From: Anaerolineales bacterium
GTDB lineage: Bacteria > Chloroflexota > Anaerolineae > Anaerolineales > Villigracilaceae
Reading direction: 5' to 3'
Assembly (NCBI GenBank): GCA_016928525.1
Contig: JAFGKO010000069.1
Location: 1 to 21,551 of the forward strand
Length of the DNA stretch: 21,551 nucleotides
The notes beneath the pieces were generated by a model. That model had not been told where the DNA came from. It saw nothing but the letters and a program-made list of their open reading frames with translations, and did no database searches. The position numbers and the translations under genes are program-made. Positions 15,063-21,551 of this stretch are shown in pieces. Within the stretch, counting starts at the first letter, position 1. Each line of letters starts with the position of its first letter.

Positions 15063-17429
15063 CTATGGCCGGTAAACCTGCGCTCCAATCCAATAAGCGT
15101 GATCGTCAGCAGATGATCCAAAAGTGTCCACTGTCAGAATAAATTCAACATTTTGTCCTGCCAGTGAGCTTAGATTCAGATCAACTGGATAAACCCGGCC
15201 CTCATACCTTTCCCGGAAAGTCCAGAAGGTACGCACAGGCCCGCCCCCAATCCGGTAATCCAGCCGGTAGGTCACATAACAACCGGGATGTCCGGATTGG
15301 CAGCCAATCGTAGTCCGGAAGCGATCGCCGTTTTGCACCGTCAAAGCCGGATAGATGCCCTGAATATACCCATTATAAATATTCTGGGGGGCAACCAACA
15401 ATCCCGGCGTGTTAATTGTCACGCCTGTCTCTGGCAATGGACTATCCTGTTTCAGAACGTACCCATTGACATCACCCTGTGTGCTCGGACAGGGCCGCAA
15501 CCCGGAACCGGTGAACCACTGCGCCGAACAATAATTTGCTACGAAATCATAAGCTACAGATCCGGTGCCAGAGCCAGACACCTTGATTTCGACCCAGAAG
15601 GGTTTATTGGCGTTGACGCCGATCCCGAACAAGGCGCCGCTGGCATTTTTAAGCATCCAATAACCACGATAGGTTCCAGCAGTATTAGGCGCAGTCAGCC
15701 CAACTGAAAGGTCCACAGTTTGCCCGGGAGCGACAGTGGCCGGGAAATTGACAGTGGTCCCACCCATTGCTTCACCGCTCGAGAAGACCAGAGTGTACGA
15801 TGTATTCCAGGTGCAAGATCCGATGTTCTTCAAACGCCAGGTCTTGGTAAAGGCTGCGCCTGGAGCAAAGGTGGTGCCATCTGGCACGGTCACATCGGCC
15901 ACAAATTGGGCTTTGTCACAGCCTGAAGTCGGCGGGGTTCCTGTAAACGTGGGCGTTGGACTTGGCGGAGTGCCAGTAACTGTTGCCGTAGGCGTGGGTG
16001 TATGTGTTGCTGTACCAGATGTACCAGAAACCTTGATGTCTACCCACCAGGGCTTATTGGCCTGTGATCCAATCCCAAACAATGCCCCGCTGGCGTTCTT
16101 GAACATCCAATAACCGCGATAAGAACCAGCCGTATTGGGGGCGGTCAGGCTGACGGTTATGTCAACAGTCTGCCCTGGCGCGACTGTTTGGGGGAAGTTC
16201 AATGAACTTGGGCCGCTCATCTGCTCGCCACTATAGAAAGCTAATTGATAAGAGGTTGTCCAGGTGCAAGATCCAACATTCTTCAGCCGCCAGGTCTTGG
16301 TAAAGGCTGCGCCTGGAGCAAAGGTGGTGCCATCCGGCACAGTCACATCAGATATGAACTGCACCTTATCGCAGCTAGAAGGCGGAACAGTGGGAGTCCG
16401 CGTCGGTGTGGCGCTGGTCGGGGTGGGGGTGGGCGGCGTGCCAGTGACAGTTGGCGTGACGGTGGGTGGCGTACCGCCTGCCCGCGAAATAATCGGGTTG
16501 CCCCACAGTGCGCGGTCACCCGGCGCATTGCCGTAGGCTGATACAAAGAGGATGAATTTCACATCCTGCCCGGCCAACGAGTTCAAGTTCAAATTGACGT
16601 TATAGGTCAAGCCCTCATACCTCTCACGGAAGGTCCAGAACGTCCTGACCGCTCCGCTGCCGATCTGGTAATCGAGGCGGTAGGCTACATAACAGTTTGT
16701 TGCGCCATATTCGCAGCCGATCGTAGCCTGGAAACGGTCGCCGCTCTGCACGCGAAAGGCAGGATAGATGGCCTGGATATAGCCGTTATAGATGTTCTGC
16801 GGGGCCATAAGCAGGCCGGCGTTGCCTGACTCAACACCACTCTCGAACTTGGGCTTATCCAGCTTCACCCCAAAACCCTTGGCATCTCCATCCGTGCCGG
16901 GGAACGTCAGCGCCCCGGCGCCGCTAGACCAGGCAGCGGAGGCCGCATTCGCGGTAAAGTCATAACCAGTGCCCGCTGAAGAGCCGACATTGATTTCAAC
17001 CCAGAAGGCTCTGTTGGCCGTCGAGCCAATGCCAAAGATAGCGCCACTGGCATTGCGCAGCTTCCAGTAGCCGAAGTAATGGCCGGCAGTGCTGGGGGCA
17101 GTCATATCGACACTCAGGTCTACGGTCTGGCCAGGAGCCACATTCGCGGGGAAATTCATGGCGCTTGGCGCGCCCATCTTCTCACCGCTGTCAAAGACCA
17201 GTGAGTAAGAAGTATTCCACGTACAAGTGCCAATATTCTTGAGCCGCCAGGTCTTACGGAACGTAGCACCCGGCGTGTACGTTGTTCCGTCGGGCACAGT
17301 CACATCCGCAACAAATTGCGCCCAATCACAGGTGGCGGCGCGTGCAGTGCTCACTCCCATAGCCGGGAAGGCTGCCAGCACAATTGCAAGCAACAGAACC
17401 GCCGAGGCAAGTTTGGTAAATGATTTCAT
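15063..17429 (-). CDS. Secreted multi-domain protein with three NBR1-type Ig-like domains
   Basis: A 788-residue exported protein. A Sec signal peptide (about 1-32, ending near ARAA) is followed by Ig-like domain 1 (about 34-148), a beta-rich domain A (about 155-318), a Thr/Pro linker, Ig-like domain 2 (about 353-465), a second Thr/Pro linker, Ig-like domain 3 (about 503-618) and a second copy of domain A (to the end). The Ig-like units share FVADVTVPDGT, TWRLKN, CTW and YWMLKNASG-type motifs, typical of the domain first named from human NBR1 and common in secreted Chloroflexota proteins. Domain A copies share LLxAPQNIYNGYIQ and RTFWTFRERYEG. No catalytic residues or sortase/LPXTG anchor are seen; a binding or surface role is inferred. 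AGGAGG (17440-17435) lies five bases before ATG 17429, and a good promoter lies at 17515-17543. Confidence 0.88.
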   Translation of the reverse strand: MKSFTKLASAVLLLAIVLAAFPAMGVSTARAATCDWAQFVADVTVPDGTTYTPGATFRKTWRLKNIGTCTWNTSYSLVFDSGEKMGAPSAMNFPANVAPGQTVDLSVDMTAPSTAGHYFGYWKLRNASGAIFGIGSTANRAFWVEINVGSSAGTGYDFTANAASAAWSSGAGALTFPGTDGDAKGFGVKLDKPKFESGVESGNAGLLMAPQNIYNGYIQAIYPAFRVQSGDRFQATIGCEYGATNCYVAYRLDYQIGSGAVRTFWTFRERYEGLTYNVNLNLNSLAGQDVKFILFVSAYGNAPGDRALWGNPIISRAGGTPPTVTPTVTGTPPTPTPTSATPTRTPTVPPSSCDKVQFISDVTVPDGTTFAPGAAFTKTWRLKNVGSCTWTTSYQLAFYSGEQMSGPSSLNFPQTVAPGQTVDITVSLTAPNTAGSYRGYWMFKNASGALFGIGSQANKPWWVDIKVSGTSGTATHTPTPTATVTGTPPSPTPTFTGTPPTSGCDKAQFVADVTVPDGTTFAPGAAFTKTWRLKNIGSCTWNTSYTLVFSSGEAMGGTTVNFPATVAPGQTVDLSVGLTAPNTAGTYRGYWMLKNASGALFGIGVNANKPFWVEIKVSGSGTGSVAYDFVANYCSAQWFTGSGLRPCPSTQGDVNGYVLKQDSPLPETGVTINTPGLLVAPQNIYNGYIQGIYPALTVQNGDRFRTTIGCQSGHPGCYVTYRLDYRIGGGPVRTFWTFRERYEGRVYPVDLNLSSLAGQNVEFILTVDTFGSSADDHAYWIGAQVYRP

Positions 17430-17514
17430 AACATCCTCCTAAGAACAATCCATCCAATTAAAGACGCAAAAAAACTGATTAACGTTCCCAAAAGTTTAGT
17501 TACACGACATATAT

Positions 17515-17543
17515 AGTATATCTTCGCTTTCGTATAAGTTCAA
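17515..17543 (-). promoter_or_regulatory. Promoter of the NBR1-Ig gene
   Basis: On the minus strand TTGAAC (17543-17538) and TATACT (17520-17515) are separated by exactly 17 bases. The predicted start near 17508 gives a 5' UTR of about 79 bases ending in a strong AGGAGG site. The -35 hexamer lies inside the inverted repeat at 17529-17549. Confidence 0.75.
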
Positions 17544-17549
17544 TACGAA
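17529..17549. promoter_or_regulatory. Candidate operator: 7-7-7 inverted repeat between divergent genes
   Basis: TTCGTAT (17529-17535) and ATACGAA (17543-17549) form a perfect inverted repeat with a 7-base spacer. It covers the -35 of the NBR1-Ig promoter and ends 17 bases before the dinB -10. A dimeric repressor bound here could control both genes. The binding protein is unknown; an SOS repressor is one possibility because dinB is a classic SOS gene. Confidence 0.55.
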
Positions 17550-17566
17550 TTTTAACTAATTTTTCA

Positions 17567-17572
17567 TATAAT
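17567..17572 (+). promoter_or_regulatory. dinB -10 element, predicted leaderless start
   Basis: A perfect TATAAT at 17567-17572 ends six bases before the dinB ATG (17579), so transcription should begin at or within a base or two of the start codon. No Shine-Dalgarno sequence fits. The -35 region is poor (TACGAA at 17 bases), consistent with weak or regulated expression. Confidence 0.6.
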
Positions 17573-17578
17573 TAGGGC

Positions 17579-18739
17579 ATGCCTCGCACGATACTTCACC
17601 TCGACCTGGATGCCTTCTACTGCGCGGTCGAGGAAAATCAAAATCCAGAACTGCGCGGAAAGCCATTTGCAGTCGGTGGCAAACCCAGCGAGCGCGGTGT
17701 GGTCTCTTCCTGCTCGTATGCGGCCCGGCAATTTGGCGTTCGCTCGGCCATGCCCATGTCTCGCGCGCTGCGACTTTGCCCGGGACTGATCATCGTCCCG
17801 GGGCGCCATCGCCTGTATAGCGAAGCGTCCAAACAGGTGATGGAGCGCTTGAACAAGTTGACGCCCATGGTCGAGCAGATTTCAATCGACGAGGCCTTTT
17901 TGGACATTTCCAGCCTGCCTGACCCTCCTGAGCGCATCGCACGCGGACTTCAGGCCGGCATCCGCGACGAATTAGGCCTGCCCTGCTCCATCGGGATCGC
18001 GCCCAACAAACTCGTGGCAAAGATTGCTACGGAAGTCGGAAAGAAAACTGCAAAAGGAGATCAGCCTCCTTTCGCACTGACAATTGTCCCGTCCGGGAAA
18101 GAAGCGGAGTTCCTGGCCCCGCTGCCTGCTGATATGCTCTGGGGCGTCGGGCCAAAGACATCTGCCCGGTTGAGCGAATTGGGCATCCATACCATTGGCG
18201 ATATCGCCCGCTGGCCCGAAGAAGAGTTGGTCCGCCTGTTTGGCGAAAACGGCCGGGACATGGCGCGGCATGCCAGAGGTCAGGATGAACGACCGGTGGT
18301 GAGCGAGCATGAGATCAAATCCATCAGCCAGGAAGTCACTTTTTCGCGCGATGTCCGTGACGATAAGTCCCTGGAGAAGACCTTGATCGAGCTATCGGCG
18401 CAAGTGGGGCGACGTTTGCGCAAGAATGAGCTGGCAGGCACAACCGTCAAGCTGAAAATCCGCTGGCCTGATTTCACCACCCTGACAAGACAGGTCACGC
18501 TACCCGGCAATACCAATCAAGATGACGAGATCGCCAAAACCGCGCTGGGACTGCTGCGAAAGATCCGCAGACCGGGGCAGGCGGTACGCTTGATCGGGGT
18601 CGGCGTCAGTGGGTTGGGCGAACCCATGCGCCAGTTGGAACTTTGGGAGGCGGGTACCGAAAAGGCGCGTAAATTGCAGGAAGCGTTGGATGAATTGAAA
18701 GAAAAGTATGGCGAGGATGCCATCCAGAGAGGAAAATAA
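17579..18739 (+). CDS. dinB: DNA polymerase IV (Y-family, DinB)
   Basis: A translesion DNA polymerase that copies past damaged bases with low fidelity. The palm starts immediately with HLDLDAFYCAVE (catalytic Asp9; steric gate at Tyr14, the position that is Phe13 in E. coli Pol IV and Tyr12 in Dpo4). It continues with SIDEAFLD (Asp104, Glu105) and the thumb HhH motif MLWGVGPKTSARLSELGIHTIGDI (two parts, about 184-207). The little-finger domain runs from about 240 to 345 (KSISQEVTFSRDV). Length (386 aa) is slightly longer than E. coli DinB. I do not recognise a canonical beta-clamp motif at the C-terminus, which ends in a charged tail. Its stop is one base before the yjbQ start, so the two form an operon. 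The upstream region suggests a leaderless mRNA. Confidence 0.94.
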   Translation: MPRTILHLDLDAFYCAVEENQNPELRGKPFAVGGKPSERGVVSSCSYAARQFGVRSAMPMSRALRLCPGLIIVPGRHRLYSEASKQVMERLNKLTPMVEQISIDEAFLDISSLPDPPERIARGLQAGIRDELGLPCSIGIAPNKLVAKIATEVGKKTAKGDQPPFALTIVPSGKEAEFLAPLPADMLWGVGPKTSARLSELGIHTIGDIARWPEEELVRLFGENGRDMARHARGQDERPVVSEHEIKSISQEVTFSRDVRDDKSLEKTLIELSAQVGRRLRKNELAGTTVKLKIRWPDFTTLTRQVTLPGNTNQDDEIAKTALGLLRKIRRPGQAVRLIGVGVSGLGEPMRQLELWEAGTEKARKLQEALDELKEKYGEDAIQRGK

Positions 18740-18740
18740 C

Positions 18741-19157
18741 ATGGTAAAAACAGGATCAATCCAATTGAGCACGCGCGGCAACGCGGACGTGCAAGACATC
18801 ACCGCAGAAATTGCCCGGGCAGTGATCGCCAGTGAACTGAAAAACGGGACAGTGACCATTTTCTGCCCTTCGGCGACCAGCGCCCTGACAACCATCGAGT
18901 ACGAGAGCGGCTGCATAAGCGACCTGCGCCGCCTGTTCGACGAGATCATTCCAAGCCATAGGGAGTACGCTCATAATGCGCGCTGGGGTGACGGCAATGG
19001 GCACAGTCACATACGCGCGGCACTGCTTGGCCCCTCCCTGACTATCCCTTTTGTGGAAGGCCATCTGACCCTGGGAACCTGGCAACAGGTCATCTATGTA
19101 GATTTTGATACCCGCGCACGTCATCGGGAATTGGTGCTGCAAATGATAGGAGAATAG
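18741..19157 (+). CDS. yjbQ: YjbQ family protein (UPF0047, secondary thiamine-phosphate synthase enzyme)
   Basis: A 138-residue protein of the YjbQ/UPF0047 family. The signature segment is visible: CPSATSALTTIEYE near residues 40-53, then SHREYAHN and GDGNGHSHIRAALLGPSL, with conserved His residues thought to form the active or metal site, and the end GTWQQVIYVDFD. Members have been reported to have weak thiamine-phosphate synthase activity; the physiological role is not settled. ATG 18741 follows AGAGG at 18727-18731 and starts one base after the dinB stop, indicating translational coupling. The longer in-frame start at 18708 lies inside dinB and is not used. Confidence 0.92.
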   Translation: MVKTGSIQLSTRGNADVQDITAEIARAVIASELKNGTVTIFCPSATSALTTIEYESGCISDLRRLFDEIIPSHREYAHNARWGDGNGHSHIRAALLGPSLTIPFVEGHLTLGTWQQVIYVDFDTRARHRELVLQMIGE

Positions 19158-19251
19158 ACATTGAAGTAGATATTGTATCCCCCGCAGAATGGACAGCTAA
19201 CAAAGAAAAATCCAACGATTAGCTGACTATGGGAAGAATTCACCTTTAATT
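19158..19251. other. Short spacer between convergent genes
   Basis: No terminator hairpin is evident. A short open stretch follows the yjbQ stop (19161-19222) that could encode EVDIVSPAEWTANKE without a usable start codon. It may be the scar of a gene displaced by the AT-rich island that begins here, but it is too short to judge. Confidence 0.3.
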
Positions 19252-19722
19252 TCAGAAGCGCCAATTCTCATTTTTCATAAGGCCTTCAAGATTAGTCCAG
19301 TCAATACCAAAGTGTTCACAAATATTGGGTATTTTTGCCCCGTTTGGCCTGAGTTTTTCTTCCGTAACCACACATCCGTTCCTTACTCTTGCTGAAGCAA
19401 CAACAAACGGATCTGCGAATGGATTACTTGTAAGTGTCTTTTTTTGTGGAACTAATTGTCTGAAGTGAGAAACAGCAAATATTTGGGCCATGAACTCCGT
19501 TTCCTCCGCTTGGGGAGGATAAAATATATCTTTATTTGTTCGTATCCAATCTTGTAAATGTTGCGCATCAACTAACCCATCAAGCTCTTGATAGACTTCA
19601 CGAACAGATAATAATCTCCCCTCTTCAACAAGCAGGTTAAAGTCTCTCCAAAAAGATTGAAAAGGTTCGAGATAATAATTCTTCAATACATTTAGGCTAT
19701 TTGTATCAATTACATAGATCAT
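19252..19722 (-). CDS. DUF4411-family PIN-like protein (putative toxin)
   Basis: A 156-residue protein with a PIN-like ribonuclease fold. The N-terminus MIYVIDTNSL carries Asp6 of the first acidic motif. Glu46 lies in VYQELDGL, Asp104 in PFADPFVVASA, and a VVTEEK strand at about 118-123 supplies the last acidic position. The KIPNICEHFGI near the C-terminus is typical of the DUF4411 group. PIN proteins usually cleave RNA and act as toxins of type II modules. It starts with ATG overlapping the last base of the upstream TAA (TAATG), so it is translationally coupled to the HTH-protease gene. Codon use and base composition are clearly AT-richer than the flanking genes, suggesting horizontal acquisition. 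Confidence 0.8.
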   Translation of the reverse strand: MIYVIDTNSLNVLKNYYLEPFQSFWRDFNLLVEEGRLLSVREVYQELDGLVDAQHLQDWIRTNKDIFYPPQAEETEFMAQIFAVSHFRQLVPQKKTLTSNPFADPFVVASARVRNGCVVTEEKLRPNGAKIPNICEHFGIDWTNLEGLMKNENWRF

Positions 19723-20897
19723 TATGCTGTCACATTCCCCATCACTACTTGCTCAAAATTGCCAATATTTTTTGGTTTTACACTTAGGTAATCTGCAAGT
19801 TGTTCAATAGAGCATCTGCCACGATAATAACAATTAAAAGCCTTAGCGATATATTTATCGCCTAAATATGTTCTATGATTCAAGTAATAACTTCCCCCAC
19901 CGCCTCTACCCTTTTTGTATTCTTTATATTCTTCATGCCATTCATTAAGCACAAGATTATAGTGTTCTCTTTCGATAAGACCAGTGTCTAAATACTTTCT
20001 TAAAATTACTTCTCGGCTAACATTGTAAACGTCTGAAAACCGTTGAGCTAATTCATCAACAGGCTCACCGACTATTGTGCGAGATGCTAAATCACTTGTA
20101 GGAACAAGGAATTCAGCTGCAAACTGATTACAAAAAACTTCAATCTCTCTTGCATCTCCGAGCAGAGCGTCAATATAATCGTCATTTCTTTTAGTAATTC
20201 CACTAGTCTTTAACAATATATGGGCTAACTCATGGAAAATTGTAAAGATCTGTCGACCAAAGGTGGTGCTACTATTTAGATAAATAATTGGAAATTCATT
20301 ATCTACAAGACAAAAACCAGATATTCCGGTTTCTTTGAATGGCCGCTTAAAAATAAAGACGCCATTATCTTGAATAATCTCTCTCCACTTTTTTAGTGCC
20401 TCGTCTTTACTCCTCCATCGCATTTGTTCATCTAACGAAACGCCAAGATATCCTCTAACTATATTTGTTGATTCAACAATATTTTGATTTTTGTTAATTA
20501 CAATATCCAGGAAAATTTTTCGTTTACTATCGTTTTGACCTTCATAAAGTTCCTGTAGGGAATATTGCATAACCTTTGCCTCACGGATAGCGTGTCTTGT
20601 ATCAGGCAAAAGATTACTTATTTCAACATCCGGCAAAGTTCGGAATGATTGCTTTGGATCGTCTTCTTTTGGAGGTTCAGGAAAGAAAAATATAGCTATA
20701 GGGCGTTTATATAACTGGTAAGCCAGTCTCTCGAGTTGTACATAAGTAAGTGGAACATTCCCAGATTCCCAGCCTTCAACGTATTGCGCGTCTTTACCAA
20801 AAGAACGAGCAACTTCATCCAATGAATACCCTGATTTTTCTCTGGCCCACTTCAGAATTTCAGGATTTACACCCGAGATATAATTAGCTCTAGGCAT
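19722..20897 (-). CDS. XRE-family regulator fused to an ImmA/IrrE-type metallopeptidase
   Basis: A 391-residue protein. An N-terminal XRE/Cro-like HTH (about 12-65: LKWAREKSGYSLDEVARSFG, then the recognition helix with VEGWESG) is followed by a linker and an ImmA/IrrE zinc peptidase domain. HELAH (222-226) supplies two His ligands and the catalytic Glu. EVFCNQFAAEFLVP (from about Glu253) supplies the third ligand. The C-terminal part (about 340-391) is a small domain with a YYRGRCSIEQLADYL motif. This HTH-protease type pairs with PIN-like or other toxins and usually acts as repressor and antitoxin, or cleaves a regulator. The ATG is preceded by only a weak GGAA. The gene is AT-rich, unlike its neighbours. 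Promoter at 20942-20969. Confidence 0.88.
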   Translation of the reverse strand: MPRANYISGVNPEILKWAREKSGYSLDEVARSFGKDAQYVEGWESGNVPLTYVQLERLAYQLYKRPIAIFFFPEPPKEDDPKQSFRTLPDVEISNLLPDTRHAIREAKVMQYSLQELYEGQNDSKRKIFLDIVINKNQNIVESTNIVRGYLGVSLDEQMRWRSKDEALKKWREIIQDNGVFIFKRPFKETGISGFCLVDNEFPIIYLNSSTTFGRQIFTIFHELAHILLKTSGITKRNDDYIDALLGDAREIEVFCNQFAAEFLVPTSDLASRTIVGEPVDELAQRFSDVYNVSREVILRKYLDTGLIEREHYNLVLNEWHEEYKEYKKGRGGGGSYYLNHRTYLGDKYIAKAFNCYYRGRCSIEQLADYLSVKPKNIGNFEQVVMGNVTA

Positions 20898-20941
20898 CTT
20901 ATTTATTCCGTCTGTCTTTCGATACCAATTTTCTAATACTC

Positions 20942-20969
20942 ATTATAAACAAAACGCGGACAGAAACAA
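20942..20969 (-). promoter_or_regulatory. Promoter of the HTH-peptidase/PIN module
   Basis: On the minus strand TTGTTT (20969-20964) and a perfect TATAAT (20947-20942) are separated by 16 bases. The start would fall about 38 bases before the ATG. The HTH protein may autoregulate here, but I see no clear palindrome. Confidence 0.6.
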
Positions 20970-20990
20970 GTGAAAATAGTCATATCGAGA

Positions 20991-21018
20991 TTGCAAGTAT
21001 ATAACAGTTAGATATACA
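20991..21018 (+). promoter_or_regulatory. Possible promoter of the zinc-ribbon membrane protein gene
   Basis: TTGCAA (20991-20996) and TATACA (21013-21018) are 16 bases apart on the + strand. The predicted start near 21025 leaves an 18-base leader without a Shine-Dalgarno sequence. It is divergent from the HTH-peptidase promoter. Confidence 0.45.
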
Positions 21019-21042
21019 AAACTATCTGAAACCTCTGAAACA

Positions 21043-21399
21043 ATGAATTGTTACTATCATCCCACCCAACCGGCCGTCGGCCTGTGCAAACACTGCCAGC
21101 GTGGGCTGTGCAGCGCCTGCGCCACGGACGTTGACGATAGCCTGGCCTGCAAGGATCGTCATGAAGAGCAAGTCCGCGCCATCAATTCGCTGGCTGTGCG
21201 CAACCTGCTACAGGCTGGGCGGGTTGGCTCCATATATCGCCGTAACGCCATTTTCTATTTCCTTGTGGGTATCCTTTTTGCCGGGTTTGGTTTCATGCAA
21301 ATCCGCTGGCTGGGCTGGCAGGGGATCTTTTTGCTGGCAATTGGTGCCTTTCTACTGTACGCGTCCGTTGCAAATTACCTGGAAAGCAGGAAATACTAA
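21043..21399 (+). CDS. Small membrane protein with N-terminal B-box-like zinc finger
   Basis: A 118-residue protein. The N-terminal 40 residues form a Cys/His cluster (Cys3, His6, Cys15, Cys18, Cys23, Cys26, Cys35, His39) arranged like a B-box or related treble-type zinc finger: CYYHPTQPAVGLCKHC, then GLCSAC. Two TM helices follow (about 69-87, FYFLVGILFAGFGFMQI, and about 90-111, GWQGIFLLAIGAFLLYASV). Such B-box-plus-membrane proteins are common and mostly uncharacterised in bacteria. The zinc finger would lie in the cytoplasm and may mediate protein contacts. GC-rich codon use returns here after the AT-rich island. No Shine-Dalgarno sequence precedes the ATG. Confidence 0.82.
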   Translation: MNCYYHPTQPAVGLCKHCQRGLCSACATDVDDSLACKDRHEEQVRAINSLAVRNLLQAGRVGSIYRRNAIFYFLVGILFAGFGFMQIRWLGWQGIFLLAIGAFLLYASVANYLESRKY

Positions 21400-21551
21400 C
21401 AGTCTGTCGGAGAACTCCAAAATTTTCTCGTATGCTTTGGGGCCGTCTAAAAAGAGCTAGGCAGTCCCCTCCTCAAAACGGGAAAAGTTTAATACAATAG
21501 GGGGAAGACCTATTCATCGCGGAAGATCGAGAAGGCGCTGTGGGAAAACAT
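21400..21551 (+). other. Window edge with possible start of a truncated gene
   Basis: No complete gene. A TACAAT at 21493-21498 could be a -10 element, without a good -35. GAGAAGG at 21529-21535 followed by GTG at 21540-21542 could begin a gene that runs off the window, but only four codons are visible. Confidence 0.25.

Noticed and set aside
15935..16480. Short GTGGG/GGCGT-rich repeats that might suggest a CRISPR or tandem array
   Set aside because: They encode the Thr/Pro-rich linkers of the NBR1-Ig protein and show no regular repeat-spacer pattern.

Overview
The window looks like a chromosomal segment from an uncultured or poorly known Chloroflexota bacterium, probably of the Anaerolineae type. 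This is inference from gene content: a secreted protein built from NBR1-type Ig-like domains with Thr/Pro-rich linkers, a cdaA-cdaR-der block, a class A-type RNase P RNA, and large TolB-like lipoproteins. No 16S rRNA or ribosomal protein gene is present to confirm it. Base composition is moderately GC-rich, except for a clearly AT-rich island at about 19.25-20.95 kb.

Layout. (1) 0.14-3.03 kb, + strand: a three-gene nucleotide-sugar cassette (LegB-like 4,6-dehydratase, sugar-1-phosphate nucleotidyltransferase, DegT-type PLP aminotransferase), closed by a strong terminator. (2) 3.17-4.46 kb, +: a Wzz-like polysaccharide chain-length/copolymerase protein with an unusual C-terminal helix-hairpin-helix domain resembling the RNA polymerase alpha CTD. 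(3) 4.69-5.52 kb, -: a terminator, the tail of a decayed secreted-protein gene, and rnpB with its own consensus promoter. The rnpB P12 arm carries a long palindromic insertion. (4) 5.62-10.45 kb, +: coaE fused to a GNAT-like domain, a GC-rich candidate structured RNA, cdaA (diadenylate cyclase), cdaR (YbbR repeats) and der (EngA), ending in a hairpin terminator. (5) 10.52-17.43 kb, -: in transcription order, an NBR1-Ig secreted protein, an OmpR-type response regulator, an intramembrane-sensing histidine kinase, an ECF sigma factor and a TolB-propeller lipoprotein. This is a run of envelope and regulatory genes. (6) 17.58-19.16 kb, +: dinB (Pol IV) and yjbQ, tightly coupled and transcribed divergently from the NBR1-Ig gene across a compact promoter region with a 7-7-7 inverted repeat. 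(7) 19.25-20.90 kb, -: an XRE/ImmA-IrrE regulator-protease plus a DUF4411 PIN-like protein, a likely acquired toxin-antitoxin or defence-type module. (8) 21.04-21.40 kb, +: a small zinc-ribbon/B-box-like membrane protein. The last 150 bases hold no complete gene.

Themes. Surface glycan synthesis (regions 1-2), cell-envelope and c-di-AMP signalling (4-5) and DNA-damage tolerance (6) sit side by side. The points most worth following up are the Wzz-HhH fusion, the candidate RNA before cdaA, the shared dinB/NBR1-Ig promoter, the sigma factor paired with a lipoprotein rather than a recognisable anti-sigma factor, and the HTH-protease/PIN island. All functions are read from sequence motifs by eye; no database search was possible.
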